DNA of 51,771 nt, taken from contig CAILHX010000048.1 in the NCBI GenBank assembly GCA_903834185.1, positions 1 through 51,771 on the forward strand, in the 5' to 3' direction. Positions 15,509-24,510 of this stretch are shown piece after piece. The translations under genes and the position numbers were made by a program. The number at the start of each line of letters is the position of its first letter. Position 1 is the first letter of the stretch. The notes under the pieces were generated by a model. The model was not told the DNA's origin. It saw only the letters and a program-made list of their open reading frames with translations, and ran no database searches. Source of the stretch: an uncultured Methylophilaceae bacterium (lineage in GTDB: Bacteria > Pseudomonadota > Gammaproteobacteria > Burkholderiales > Methylophilaceae).

Positions 15509-15554
15509 AGTGTAATTGCAGGGAATGAATATCATCAGTGCGCTATCACACATA
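15509..15554 (-). promoter_or_regulatory. Shared-motif promoter (site g)
   Basis: Read leftward, TATGTGTGATAG followed by CGCACTGAT occupies 15554-15534. It matches site e closely in the left half and core. A -10-like TACACT begins 20 bp after the motif end (15514-15509). It lies upstream of the coiled-coil gene at 15473. Confidence 0.55.
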
Positions 15555-15678
15555 TATATGTGCCATTTGACGGCTGACTTGCAATACCATCCCCCATATG
15601 AAAACTGGATACGCGCAGGCGCATCCCGTTTAAAGTGAACGACGTATATCAGAACGGATTACTTAATGGCGCGAACGA

Positions 15679-16032
15679 TTACTTCTTGACTGCGCTTGAG
15701 GTATTGGTCGGCTTATCCGTCAGCTTTGCGCCCGGTTTGAAAGCCGCCTTCACATACTTGTCGCCCTGTTTGGAAATGATGGTGGTCCAGCCCGTGGTCC
15801 AGCTGATCACAGCCTTGCCATCCTGCTCTTTCCATGTGCCGTGTTTCAATGAGGTGTTGTGCGTGCCGGAGGCAGTACCGTCTGTACTCAGGGTGGCGGT
15901 GAAAGGCTTGCCGTTGCTGTCGTCCAGTGTCCACACACCATCGTATTCACCGGCGAATGCACTGATCGAGATTCCCAGCAGCAACATGAATGCGGCGAGT
16001 GATGCGGATACTTTATTGAATTTTGTGACCAT
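15679..16032 (-). CDS. Exported small beta-rich protein
   Basis: A 117-residue protein with a signal peptide ending near AFAGEYDG. The mature part is rich in Thr, Gly, Trp and Lys (GVWTLDDSNGKPFTATLSTDGTASGTH; GTWKEQDGKAVISWTTGW), suggesting a small beta-barrel or sandwich. The tail is polar and Lys-rich. GGAGTCGC precedes ATG 16032. No named family is recognised. Confidence 0.7.
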   Translation of the reverse strand: MVTKFNKVSASLAAFMLLLGISISAFAGEYDGVWTLDDSNGKPFTATLSTDGTASGTHNTSLKHGTWKEQDGKAVISWTTGWTTIISKQGDKYVKAAFKPGAKLTDKPTNTSSAVKK

Positions 16033-16194
16033 CGTTTGCGACTCCTCAGGAAATGTTTGTATTAAAAGGCGGATTTTACAGCTATCTCAGCCATTGGAGG
16101 TGTCGAATCACAAATCGTTCACTGCAATGGCAAGGCATCTGCACAATACGCATTTTTCCCACACAATAATGGCTGGTTCTATACTTGTGGCCTT

Positions 16195-17640
16195 ATGATC
16201 ACCCGCCAGATCCATCAGTGGGCGCGCGAGCAGCCGCAACGCCCTGCCGTGGTCTCCAACGGTCACATTTTCAATTACGCCCATTTCTGGCGTTTGATCG
16301 AGGCTGCGCGCAATTTCCTTGCGCAGCAGCAATTGCCCGAAGGCCGGACCGCTATCGTTCTGCTACCCAAATTGCTGGATTCATGGGTACTTGCCCTGGC
16401 GCTGCGTAGCCTGGGCATCAATACCGTAGCCGTTCAACACTGGGCGCAGGCAAAGGACTTGATGATCAGGGATCTGGCATGCCTGGTCACCTCCCAATGG
16501 GTGCAGGACGAGCATCAATTGATCGGTCACGTCAGCACCAAAGTCATCATCGTCCCTGCCGGCATATTTGCCGGATGCGATCAGGGCGGTCCGGTCTTCG
16601 ATGAACACCACGCCCATCCGCCCGGCGGCCACATCCTGTACACCTCAGGCACCACCGGCATTTACAAGCAAGTGCTGCTGGATGGTGCGCAGGAGGATAA
16701 GCGCAACGCCGCCCGTGCAGACTCTTGGGGGTTCGACCGGCAAACGGTGCTGCACGGGCTGGATTTCCCCTTATGGACAGGAGCAGGCTTCAAACAGCCG
16801 TTGGCAGTATGGTATGCGGGCGGATGCGTCATCTTCGATCAGGGCAAGGAGCAATTCGAACGTTTCTTCGCCTATAAGCTCACGCATGCGACGATGGTGG
16901 AAAGCACGTTGAGAAGGTTGCTGACCGCTCACCCCGGCCGTGCTGCAAGCAATGACTTCAATCTGGTATTCGCTGCCGGATTTTTGTCGCAAGGACTGGC
17001 TGAAGCCGTCAGGGTGCATCTGAGCGCCAACATCAGCACCCACTATGGCTGTACTGAACTGGCAACCTGCGTGTTGCAGGGGCGCTATCGAACCCGCGAC
17101 GACCTGTACTGGATGACACCGGCAGCGAACCGTACGCTGCAGATCGTGGACAGCAACGGCAGAGAATGTGCCGTGGGAGAAGAAGGCGAACTGCGGGTGC
17201 TGCTGACCGATATGGATGCCGATGCCTATCTCGACGATGCGGAAACCAGCGCGCGCGTATTCCGTGACGGCTATTTCCATCCCGGCGACATCGCGGTTGC
17301 CCGTGCCGATGGATGCATCCGTATTCTGGGACGCTGCACAGACGTATTGAACGTGCAGGGTACCAAGTTGGCAGTAGCGCCCATGGAAGCCATCATTCAA
17401 CAATATCTTGGCGTTGACGATGTATGCCTGTTTTCAGGCTTGAATGACCGCGGCGAAGAAGAGCTGGTGATCGTACTGCAATCCGATCACGTCCCCGCAG
17501 TAAGCGATCTGCAGGCACTGCACCCCAACTTCACGCGTTTCGAAAGTGTGCGGGTGGCCGCTTTGAAAGAATTTCCCCGCGCGGAGTCCGGCATGCGCAA
17601 GGTGCAACGCAACGCATTGAGAAAACTGGTTTCCGGATAG
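16195..17640 (+). CDS. AMP-binding acyl-CoA synthetase-like ligase
   Basis: A 481-residue member of the ANL superfamily, which activates a carboxylate as acyl-adenylate and often joins it to CoA. The ATP-binding P-loop reads LYTSGTTGIYK (about residue 150), the Tyr-containing A5 motif HYGCTELA, the hinge motif with the conserved Asp GRCTDVLNVQGTKL, and a C-terminal Lys in MRKVQRNALRK. It is shorter than long-chain acyl-CoA synthetases. A -10-like TATACT at 16180-16185 lies only 9 bp ahead of ATG 16195 and there is no Shine-Dalgarno, so the mRNA may be nearly leaderless. The substrate is unknown. Confidence 0.85.
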   Translation: MITRQIHQWAREQPQRPAVVSNGHIFNYAHFWRLIEAARNFLAQQQLPEGRTAIVLLPKLLDSWVLALALRSLGINTVAVQHWAQAKDLMIRDLACLVTSQWVQDEHQLIGHVSTKVIIVPAGIFAGCDQGGPVFDEHHAHPPGGHILYTSGTTGIYKQVLLDGAQEDKRNAARADSWGFDRQTVLHGLDFPLWTGAGFKQPLAVWYAGGCVIFDQGKEQFERFFAYKLTHATMVESTLRRLLTAHPGRAASNDFNLVFAAGFLSQGLAEAVRVHLSANISTHYGCTELATCVLQGRYRTRDDLYWMTPAANRTLQIVDSNGRECAVGEEGELRVLLTDMDADAYLDDAETSARVFRDGYFHPGDIAVARADGCIRILGRCTDVLNVQGTKLAVAPMEAIIQQYLGVDDVCLFSGLNDRGEEELVIVLQSDHVPAVSDLQALHPNFTRFESVRVAALKEFPRAESGMRKVQRNALRKLVSG

Positions 17641-17666
17641 CGTTGTTCCGGCATTTGACTGTTACC

Positions 17667-17704
17667 AAAAGCAACAGGGCGGAGCAAACGCCCCGCCCTG
17701 TTGC
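17667..17704 (-). terminator. Terminator of the Ala/Lys-rich gene
   Basis: CAACAGGGCGG pairs with CCGCCCTGTTG (17672-17704 region). Read leftward the stem is followed by CTTTTGG, so it serves the minus-strand gene ending at 17744. It may also slow rightward readthrough from the ligase gene. Confidence 0.7.
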
Positions 17705-17743
17705 TGGCTCAGTTGCCGGATCAAGGCAATCTAAACAGCGTGA

Positions 17744-17965
17744 TTACTTCTTTGCATCAGCAGCGTCAGCCTTCTTGTCTTCAGCTTTTTTGCCGTGCTT
17801 CTTGTGATCAGCCTTTTTGTCCTTGCCTGCGTCGACAGCCGGAGCGGCGGCATCGGTCTTTGCAGCAGCATCTGCAGGTGCTGCAGGTGCTGCTGCATCA
17901 GCAGCGTAGACATTAATAGATGCTGCAAACAGGCCAGCGATTAATGCGGTCAGAATCTTGTTCAT
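17744..17965 (-). CDS. Secreted Ala/Lys-rich small protein
   Basis: A 73-residue protein with signal peptide MNKILTALIAGLFAASINVYA followed by a low-complexity mature part dominated by Ala, Lys, Asp and Pro (DAAAPAAPADAAAKTD; KKADHKKHGKK). It resembles the protein at 39094-39309 in signal peptide and composition. AAAGGGAAAACC precedes ATG 17965. It is probably intrinsically disordered; the function is unknown. Confidence 0.75.
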   Translation of the reverse strand: MNKILTALIAGLFAASINVYAADAAAPAAPADAAAKTDAAAPAVDAGKDKKADHKKHGKKAEDKKADAADAKK

Positions 17966-18096
17966 GGTTTTCCCTTTGGATTAAGTTGAATGAATATTGC
18001 CAACAACGACGTTTTTTCAATCTCACGTCATGTGGTGCCGGCATTCTGCCCGGGAATTGATAAAATTAAAAAGTATATAAAATAATATCCATATTA

Positions 18097-18393
18097 CTAA
18101 ATTGAATTTACCGCACTCTTCAATCGCTCCACCTCTTCCATCAAATCCACCACCAGCGCAGCGAGTTCCAGATTGGCGTCGAAGTTGCGCTCTATGTTGA
18201 TCAACCGCCGCGCGCGCACCAGTGAGGCACTGGCGAAATAAAATGTTCGAGATTGCGCCGTGCCGCTGAGCACCCCCGCCTCCACGCGCTGCACGATCCA
18301 CTGCGGGTCTACTGCGCAGGCGCGAGCCAGTTCATCCAGGCTCAGTGCCACTTCGTCGAGTAGCTGTCCGCTCAAAATATCGTCTTGTCTCAT
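18097..18393 (-). CDS. cbpM: Chaperone modulator CbpM
   Basis: A 98-residue MerR-like helix-turn-helix protein of the CbpM family (LSLDELARACAVDPQWIVQRVEAGVL, then RRLINIERNFDANLELAALVVDLMEEVERL). CbpM binds the J-domain of CbpA and inhibits its co-chaperone action. It starts 3 bp after the cbpA stop codon, the classical cbpA-cbpM arrangement. Confidence 0.92.
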   Translation of the reverse strand: MRQDDILSGQLLDEVALSLDELARACAVDPQWIVQRVEAGVLSGTAQSRTFYFASASLVRARRLINIERNFDANLELAALVVDLMEEVERLKSAVNSI

Positions 18394-18396
18394 GGC

Positions 18397-19338
18397 TTAA
18401 GCTCCCATCTTTTGGCGCGGATCAAATGCGAGTTCCTGCGCCATGGTTTCATATAATTTGCGTGCCTTGTCAGTATCGGCAGGCGGCAGCTCCACCTTCA
18501 GCACGATAAACAGATCGCCTGCAGGGGTGCCGGATGTATTACCCGGGATGCCGCGTTCCTTGAGGCGCAACTTGTGTCCGGTTTGTGATCCGGCAGGCAC
18601 TTTCAACTGCACTTTTCCGGTAGGCGTAGGTACTTCGATGGTGGCGCCCAGGGCGCATTCCCATGGCGTCACCCCGACGATCTCGTACACATCGCGTCCA
18701 TCCACCCGGTATTGCGGGTCTGGTTTGAAATGCACTTCCAGATACAAGTCCCCCGCCGCACCTCCGCCGGAGCCGGGGCTGCCATTTCCGCTCAGGCGTA
18801 TGTGCTGGCCCGGTTTCACGCCCTTGGGGATGCGCACCTTGAGCGTGTGCTGTTTCATCGCCGTGCGGCCCTGCTCATCGGTTTCGGGGATACTCAAGGT
18901 GAGGGAACGGATGGTTTCCTCATAGGCATCGCGCAGTTCCACCATCAGCCTGGCGTGGTGATCTTCGCCCCGCATCTTATAGCTGCGCGCGCCGCCGCGA
19001 CCGGACTGACCGAACAGGTCAGCGAAAAAGTCGCTGAAATCCCCTGCTCCCGCTGCGCCAGCACCTGAGAACCCGGATGCGCCACCCCAATCCGGCGGCG
19101 GCTGGAATTCCTGTCCACCCTGGTAACGGTTACCGAGCTGGTCGTAGGTCGCGCGCTTTTCCGGATCGGAAAGCACTTCGTTGGCCTCGTTGACCTGCTT
19201 CATGCGCTCTTCGGCGTTCTGCTCCTTGCTTACGTCGGGATGGTATTTTCGCGCCAGCTTGCGGTAAGCCTGCTTGATCTCATCAGCGGTGGCGGTCTTT
19301 GCCACGCCCAACGTCTGGTAGTAATCCTTGAATTCCAT
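18397..19338 (-). CDS. cbpA: DnaJ-class co-chaperone CbpA
   Basis: A 313-residue Hsp40. The N-terminal J-domain has the HPD motif (KLARKYHPDVSKEQ, residues about 5-70). A Gly/Phe-rich linker (GGASGFSGAGAAGAG) follows, then two C-terminal substrate-binding beta domains. There is no CxxCxGxG zinc region, as expected of CbpA rather than DnaJ. It stimulates the DnaK ATPase and is regulated by CbpM, encoded directly behind it. ATG 19338 is chosen over 19386 because AGG lies nearby and MEFKDYYQTLGV is the family start. Confidence 0.93.
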   Translation of the reverse strand: MEFKDYYQTLGVAKTATADEIKQAYRKLARKYHPDVSKEQNAEERMKQVNEANEVLSDPEKRATYDQLGNRYQGGQEFQPPPDWGGASGFSGAGAAGAGDFSDFFADLFGQSGRGGARSYKMRGEDHHARLMVELRDAYEETIRSLTLSIPETDEQGRTAMKQHTLKVRIPKGVKPGQHIRLSGNGSPGSGGGAAGDLYLEVHFKPDPQYRVDGRDVYEIVGVTPWECALGATIEVPTPTGKVQLKVPAGSQTGHKLRLKERGIPGNTSGTPAGDLFIVLKVELPPADTDKARKLYETMAQELAFDPRQKMGA

Positions 19339-19462
19339 GTGCACCTGCTCCAATGTTTGTGTTCGCGCATACAGTCGCGACAACAAAGATTATCGCTCCC
19401 AAGCATGAAAATTGTTAATTATTTGTGGCTTATCGCTACTTTAACTCTGTGCCTCACCCAGC

Positions 19463-19495
19463 AAAAATCCCTGCAACGGCTTCGCCGTGCAGGGA
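19463..19495 (-). terminator. Terminator of the SUMF1-like gene
   Basis: CCCTGCACGG and CCGTTGCAGGG (minus strand) form a stem with a GCGAAG-type tetraloop. It is followed leftward by ATTTTTGC and lies about 45 bp after the stop codon of the gene at 19540. Confidence 0.8.
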
Positions 19496-19539
19496 CGCGT
19501 GCAGTAAACATGCAGGCTGATGAGGTTAGCGCGTCGGCA

Positions 19540-20517
19540 TTACTGCAACGAGCTGGCCAGACGGAAACCGTAGCTGAAGTTGCGTACCGACGGCTCGAAC
19601 CAGATGCGGTAAGCGTTGTAGGTCAGTTGCGTATCAAGATACCATGAACCGCCGCGCAGCACGTTCTTGCGGCATTCGCGGTCAGCCCACGCAGCGCTGC
19701 CGGCGGGCATATCGTTACTGGTGGCGGCATTTGCACTACTGCCGCTGCTGTCGTGGCAATCCTGTGTCCACTCCCAGGCATTGCCGGTCATGTCGTAGAG
19801 GCCCAGCGCATTGGCTTTGTCACTGCGTACCGGAGCGGCATAGGAATAGCCATCGGTACAACTGTGCAATACCCACGTGTTATCCGGCACTTGTTGGTTA
19901 CCGGTGGCATCTACTACATTGCCGTAGACGCAAGGTTGCTCATGTTTCTTGTCCGGGCCTGTTGCGCTGCCACCAACCTCTGCTGCGAATTGCCACTCGC
20001 CTTCGGTAGGCAGGCGGTATTGCCTGCCGGTCTTGCGCGACAGCCATTGGGCATAGGCGTTGATGTCAGTTACGTTGAGACAAGCTGCAGGTCTGTCGTC
20101 CTCAGCCGGGAATCCGGGATACTGCCAGTTACGATCGGCACGCAGTTCGAACGAGCCGTTCTCGAAAGTCCAGCAGGTATTGCCGGTTTGATAATGGGTG
20201 GCTTCGACAAAAGCGGCGAACTGGGCGTTGGTGATCTCGGTCTTGCTCAGCGCATAGCGCCTGATGGTGACCTCGCGCGCAGGCTCTTCATTGCTGATCA
20301 CCCGGCTGTCATGGCTGTTGTCGGTGCCCAGGATGATGCTGCCCGCCGGGATCTGTGCCATTTCAGGGCAATCCTCGCAATCCTTGAACGCACGCAGTAT
20401 CTGTGTGCTCGCAGGCTGAGCAACGACAGCTGTGGGCGGGTTGCCGGCGGCATAAGCCAACGGCATCAACATGAAATTGATCATCATCCTGATGAAGAAT
20501 TTGATTAATCTATTCAT
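19540..20517 (-). CDS. Exported formylglycine-generating-enzyme-like (SUMF1) protein
   Basis: A 325-residue exported protein with an N-terminal hydrophobic signal (INFMLMPLAYA). The SUMF1/FGE-sulfatase domain spans about residues 50-320: AQIPAGSIILGTD, EEPAREVTIRRYALSKTEITNAQFAAFVEA, YRLPTEGEWQFAAEV, LYDMTGNAWEWTQDCH, VLRGGSWYLD, SYGFRLA. True FGEs oxidise a Cys in sulfatases, but many bacterial members are structural or have other roles, and no sulfatase gene is nearby. AAGGGGC precedes ATG 20517. Enzyme activity is therefore uncertain. Confidence 0.85.
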   Translation of the reverse strand: MNRLIKFFIRMMINFMLMPLAYAAGNPPTAVVAQPASTQILRAFKDCEDCPEMAQIPAGSIILGTDNSHDSRVISNEEPAREVTIRRYALSKTEITNAQFAAFVEATHYQTGNTCWTFENGSFELRADRNWQYPGFPAEDDRPAACLNVTDINAYAQWLSRKTGRQYRLPTEGEWQFAAEVGGSATGPDKKHEQPCVYGNVVDATGNQQVPDNTWVLHSCTDGYSYAAPVRSDKANALGLYDMTGNAWEWTQDCHDSSGSSANAATSNDMPAGSAAWADRECRKNVLRGGSWYLDTQLTYNAYRIWFEPSVRNFSYGFRLASSLQ

Positions 20518-20760
20518 GCTATCTGCCCCTTGCAATGGATGTATTCATATATGTTCAGCGCCAGGCTGATTGGAGATACGCACATATTGCGGTACGCAAA
20601 TATTTCGATGCAGCCAGCCCGACTCAGGTACATCATGCCGCGCTGGCAATATGATGTATGTTCGCTGGCTAACACATGACCGATTTTTCCAATGGCCTGT
20701 GCTATTCTTGATGAGCTTTCATCAGCTCCTTTATATTTGCGCTTTTCGAGAAAAAATTTC

Positions 20761-21687
20761 ATGCAGCAAGACGACGCCATCCACATCACCGATCTCAATA
20801 AAATCTACGACAACGGCTTCCGCGCGCTGGACGGCATCAATCTGACCATCAGGCGCGGCGAGATATTCGCGCTGCTGGGCCCCAACGGCGCAGGCAAGAC
20901 CACGCTGATCAATGCCATCTGCGGTATCGTCAGGCCGAGCAGCGGCAGCATCACGGTGTCCGGCTTCGACCACGCCACCCATTACCGCCAGGCACGCTCA
21001 TTCATCGGGCTGGTGCCGCAGGAATTGACCACCGACGCTTTCGAGTCGGTGTGGAATACCGTCAGTTTCAGCCGCGGGCTTTTTGGCAAGCCGCGCAACC
21101 CGGCTTATATCGAATCCGTGCTGAAACAGCTGTCGTTATGGGATAAGAAGAGCGAGCAGATCCGCCGTCTTTCCGGCGGCATGAAGCGGCGCGTGATGAT
21201 CGCCAAGGCTTTGGCGCACGAGCCCGAAATATTGTTTCTGGATGAGCCGTCGGCAGGCGTGGACGTGGAACTGCGCAAATCCATGTGGGCTCAGGTGCGC
21301 GCACTGCGCGAGACCGGCGTCACCATCATCCTCACCACGCATTACATCGAAGAAGCGCAGGAGATGGCCGACCGCATCGGCGTCATCAACAACGGCAAAC
21401 TGATCCTCACCGAATGCAAGGATGAGCTGATGCACAAGATGGGCAAGCATGAAATGAGCTTTACGCTACGCGATCCCATCACATCGATTCCGCCCGACCT
21501 TGCCTCCTACCCGCTGACGCTGGCGAATGATGGTAATACCCTGGTGCTCACCTACAATACCTACGAGCACAACGATGTCTCGGACTTTCTGGAGAAACTG
21601 CAGATCAACGGCATCCGTCCCAAGGATATCCAGAGCCGCCAGAGCAGTCTGGAGGAAATATTCATGCAACTGGTGGAGGCAAATTAG
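20761..21687 (+). CDS. ABC-2 transporter ATP-binding subunit (YadG-like)
   Basis: A 308-residue ABC ATPase. Walker A is [18 protein letters not shown] (about residue 38), the signature LSGGMKRRV, Walker [13 protein letters not shown], and the H-loop [11 protein letters not shown]-terminal regulatory extension of about 90 residues follows. It powers the permease encoded 5 bp downstream; the pair resembles E. coli YadG/YadH. The substrate is unknown; lipids, polysaccharides and drugs are all handled by relatives. ATG 20761 lacks a strong ribosome site. Confidence 0.92.
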   Translation: MQQDDAIHITDLNKIYDNGFRALDGINLTIRRGEIFALLGPNGAGKTTLINAICGIVRPSSGSITVSGFDHATHYRQARSFIGLVPQELTTDAFESVWNTVSFSRGLFGKPRNPAYIESVLKQLSLWDKKSEQIRRLSGGMKRRVMIAKALAHEPEILFLDEPSAGVDVELRKSMWAQVRALRETGVTIILTTHYIEEAQEMADRIGVINNGKLILTECKDELMHKMGKHEMSFTLRDPITSIPPDLASYPLTLANDGNTLVLTYNTYEHNDVSDFLEKLQINGIRPKDIQSRQSSLEEIFMQLVEAN

Positions 21688-21692
21688 AAAAA

Positions 21693-22454
21693 ATGAATTA
21701 CCTGGGCATCGCAGCAATCTACAGATTTGAAATGTCGCGCACATTGCGCACCATAGGGCAAAGCATCGCCTCGCCGGTACTGTCCACCATGCTCTACTTC
21801 GTGGTATTCGGCTCGGCCATAGGCGGGCGCATCCAGGCCATCAACGGTGTGCCGTACGGCGCTTTCATCGTGCCGGGTCTGATCATGCTGACGGTACTGG
21901 GGCAAAGCGTCGCCAATGCCTCGTTCGGCATCTACTTCCCGCGCTTTACCGGCACCATTTACGAGATACTGTCGGCACCGCTATCGTTCGTCGAGATCGT
22001 CATCGGCTATGTAGGCGCTGCGGCGACCAAGGCGGTGCTGATCGGCGTCATCGTGCTCGCCACTGCCGGATTCTTCGTGCCGCTGCATATCGCACACCCG
22101 CTGTGGGTGATGTTCTTTCTGGTGATGACCAGCATCACTTTCAGTTTACTGGGGTTCATCATCGGCATCTGGGCGGACGGCTTCGAGAAACTGCAATTGA
22201 TCCCGCTGCTGGTCATTACCCCGCTCACCTTCCTCGGTGGCAGTTTCTACTCGATCAATATGCTGCCGCCGTTCTGGTACAAGGTTTCCCTGTTCAACCC
22301 GGTGGTGTATCTGGTCAGTGGCTTCCGCTGGAGCTTCTACGAACACAGCGATGTCAGCGTCACCACCAGTCTGGTGATGATCGCAGTATTCACCGTGGCG
22401 GCATTGGTCACCATCGCCCGCATTTTCAAAACGGGCTACCGCATCAGAAAGTAG
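21693..22454 (+). CDS. ABC-2 transporter permease (YadH-like)
   Basis: A 253-residue inner-membrane protein with about six transmembrane helices and the ABC-2 family patterns [42 protein letters not shown] and [18 protein letters not shown]. It begins 5 bp after the ATPase stop codon, so the two are translated from one mRNA and should form one exporter. Confidence 0.92.
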   Translation: MNYLGIAAIYRFEMSRTLRTIGQSIASPVLSTMLYFVVFGSAIGGRIQAINGVPYGAFIVPGLIMLTVLGQSVANASFGIYFPRFTGTIYEILSAPLSFVEIVIGYVGAAATKAVLIGVIVLATAGFFVPLHIAHPLWVMFFLVMTSITFSLLGFIIGIWADGFEKLQLIPLLVITPLTFLGGSFYSINMLPPFWYKVSLFNPVVYLVSGFRWSFYEHSDVSVTTSLVMIAVFTVAALVTIARIFKTGYRIRK

Positions 22455-22517
22455 GCCGCGTTTTTTGCTGCGGCCATGCTAATGGCGGTCTATCTTCCAC
22501 GCGGGAGTTTCGTGTAA

Positions 22518-22549
22518 GCTGACCAATCCGGCAGGCCGGGCTGGTCAGC
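22518..22549. repeat. Strong inverted repeat between convergent genes
   Basis: GCTGACCA and TGGTCAGC flank an inner CCGGC/GCCGG pair, giving a nearly perfect 32-base hairpin 64 bp after the permease stop. There is no U-tract on either strand, so it may be a 3' mRNA-stabilising stem or a bidirectional weak terminator. Confidence 0.6.
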
Positions 22550-22579
22550 GGCATTGAGCGCGAAACCAGTATCCTGTTA

Positions 22580-22921
22580 CTAGTGGTCCTGCTTTCTTTG
22601 CTGCTTCATCTGGTCCTGCATTTGCATCAATGCCTGATGCTCTTTCTCATGGCAATCCCTGAGCTGATCCATCGCAGTAGCAGCCTGTATACAGCCGGAT
22701 GCCTGCTGCAGTATCTGGATGCGTTTTTGCTGGTTATCCAGCATCCGCGCCTTCATCTTTTGAAACATCTCTGGTGATGCCTGATGTCCTGGCGGAGGCA
22801 TCGGCCCGCCAGCAGGTGGCGGCGGAGGCATGCCCGAGTCGGCAAATGCGGGTGATGACAGAATGGCGACAGTACAGACTGAAATAGCGGTTGCAACAAT
22901 CGCGGCAGAAAATTTGTTCAT
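22580..22921 (-). CDS. Exported Pro/Met-rich helical protein
   Basis: A 113-residue protein with a signal peptide (to about ALSSPAFA), a Pro-rich stretch (MPPPPPAGGPMPPPGHQ) and a Gln/Met-rich helix (MFQKMKARMLDNQQKRIQILQQA ... HQALMQMQDQMKQQRKQ). Two Cys (SGCIQ, RDCHE) may form a disulfide. The helical part recalls Spy/CpxP-like periplasmic proteins but lacks a clear LTxxQ motif. AAAAGGATA precedes ATG 22921. Confidence 0.7.
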   Translation of the reverse strand: MNKFSAAIVATAISVCTVAILSSPAFADSGMPPPPPAGGPMPPPGHQASPEMFQKMKARMLDNQQKRIQILQQASGCIQAATAMDQLRDCHEKEHQALMQMQDQMKQQRKQDH

Positions 22922-23137
22922 GGCTGTATCCTTTTATGAAAGTGGGTGGATGGTTGAATCAGACTAACTCAGCATAATAAAAATAGCATACTAAAAACCA
23001 TATTTCCTTACTACTCATCCAGGCGTCCATGAAATCAAGCGGCAGGATCAAACCGGTCTGGCATTAAGCTTGCTTCACTTTTCAGCGTAAAGAACCCTGA
23101 TTTGCACTTTTATATACGCGCTCAAGGAGTGATCATC

Positions 23138-23362
23138 ATGCAAATAAGTCGAATCCTAGGCAATATTGATACCCCGCAGGGTACCCAGGTGTTTGCCGTT
23201 CTGGACAACGGTCATTACGCAGTGGGCGTGCTTTCTGCGCATTCCGATGTCCCCGATGACGCGCAATATGCCAATCTGGAATTGGCGTTGTATAAATGGT
23301 ATGACCTCATCCATGACGGTATGGGGCAGGATGCCGTGTCTGCCAAGCGACAGTTTTCCTGA
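23138..23362 (+). CDS. Small soluble protein, function unknown
   Basis: A 74-residue protein, MQISRILGNIDTPQGTQVFA and onward, with no signal or membrane segment. The sequence VFAVLDNGHYAVGVLSAHSDVPDDA suggests a small beta-rich fold. CAAGGAG lies 7 bases before ATG 23138, a strong ribosome site, which supports expression. No family is recognised. Confidence 0.65.
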   Translation: MQISRILGNIDTPQGTQVFAVLDNGHYAVGVLSAHSDVPDDAQYANLELALYKWYDLIHDGMGQDAVSAKRQFS

Positions 23363-23506
23363 ATAAATCCGTGCAAAACGCAGTGACAGGCACTATTTCT
23401 GGTCAACATATGTTCGGGCTGTGTCTGATTCGCAGCAGTTTTGCATGCACTTGTCCCCGGAATCTAGATAATCGGTGTTCATATTCCGGCGCTTGCTATT
23501 CCCTTC

Positions 23507-23791
23507 ATGAACCGCTCTGACCTGATCGTTAAGTTATGTGATCGCTTTCCGCAACTCACTAGAGAGGACGCCGCTTACTCGGTGAATGCGATTCTGGACG
23601 AGATCACGGGCTGTCTGGCAATCAAGGGCAGGGTCGAGATCCGTGGTTTCGGCGTTTTCAGCATCCATACCCGACCGACACGCGCAGGCCGCAACCCCAA
23701 AACCGGCGAAAAAATCGCCATTCCCCGCAAGAGTCTTCCCCACTTCAAGCCCGGGCTGCAATTAAAAGCTCGCGTCAACAATCAACCCTGA
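23507..23791 (+). CDS. HU/IHF-family DNA-bending protein, IHF-beta-like
   Basis: A 94-residue histone-like protein. RVEIRGFGVFSIHTRPTRAGRNPKTGEKIAIPRKSLPHFKPG carries the DNA-minor-groove arm and the conserved RNPKTG and PHFKPG parts, closest to IhfB. It is probably an IhfB paralogue, since the main ihfB usually follows rpsA. It bends DNA in recombination and transcription. The ribosome site is weak. Confidence 0.88.
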   Translation: MNRSDLIVKLCDRFPQLTREDAAYSVNAILDEITGCLAIKGRVEIRGFGVFSIHTRPTRAGRNPKTGEKIAIPRKSLPHFKPGLQLKARVNNQP

Positions 23792-23878
23792 AATTCCGAG
23801 GCGGTCGTTCCGGTACGCACGGCTTGCCGTGGCAACAGCTCCGTTAAAGACCTGACCTTGCACATTGCGATGCTGCCG

Positions 23879-24367
23879 CTATTTCTCTTCCTGTTTTGCA
23901 TGGGCATCTCCTGCGCTACGCTCCAGCGCAAGATATTTTTCAAAACCGGATGCCCTGTTTTTATACCATGCCATCCATGTGCCATGATTGACCAGATAGT
24001 CAAACTCCGCAGGATAATTGGGGCAAGCTTTTTCTCCGCTTTCTGCTGCGACATCACTGCATAGATAAATCTGCAAGGTATCGCCTTGCACGACCCCTTT
24101 GATGGAGCCTGACTGTACAAGGCTCGCGCTGGCAACGCTCCAGGTACCGCTAACGTTCACTCCGTTCTGCACCAGATGCAGCGCTGCCGCTGTGCCGGCG
24201 AACGTCGTATCCTGCAAAAACACAGAAACCCTGGGGCCTTGCGCATTCACCCTGAAATACCAATCGCCTGAGAATGGGCCATCTGCCAGCGCGCTTGCAG
24301 GGAAACAAAGCATCATCATCACAAACACAAAACTGCGCATTACAGAAGCTGGGTATGCCACTTTCAT
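23879..24367 (-). CDS. Exported protein of unknown function
   Basis: A 162-residue protein from ATG 24367. A signal peptide (FVFVMMMLCFPASALA) ends near residue 28. The mature part looks like a lipocalin-like small beta barrel (GDWYFRVNAQGPRVSVFLQ; VNVSGTWSVASASLVQSGSIKGVVQGDTLQIYLC), then a charged helical tail. Two Cys (YLCSD, KACPN) may pair. The frame remains open to 24811 but that extension runs antisense-like through the aquaporin gene, so the internal ATG is preferred. Confidence 0.65.
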   Translation of the reverse strand: MKVAYPASVMRSFVFVMMMLCFPASALADGPFSGDWYFRVNAQGPRVSVFLQDTTFAGTAAALHLVQNGVNVSGTWSVASASLVQSGSIKGVVQGDTLQIYLCSDVAAESGEKACPNYPAEFDYLVNHGTWMAWYKNRASGFEKYLALERSAGDAHAKQEEK

Positions 24368-24510
24368 TACGTGCTGGTTCTCTGGCTGGTTTAGAAATTG
24401 CGAGTCGGCACTGTATATTATGGGATTGAAAATATAAGCGCAAACCGCTTTTTGCCAGGCGTTCGGAACCCGGTCTGGAGGTGCGTAAACCGTGTTTGAA
24501 GGGTACGGAC

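Noticed and set aside
15635..16198. Plus-strand frame of 187 codons opposite the exported protein at 15679
   Set aside because: The minus-strand gene has a signal peptide and ribosome site; the plus frame has neither and ends in the ligase leader.
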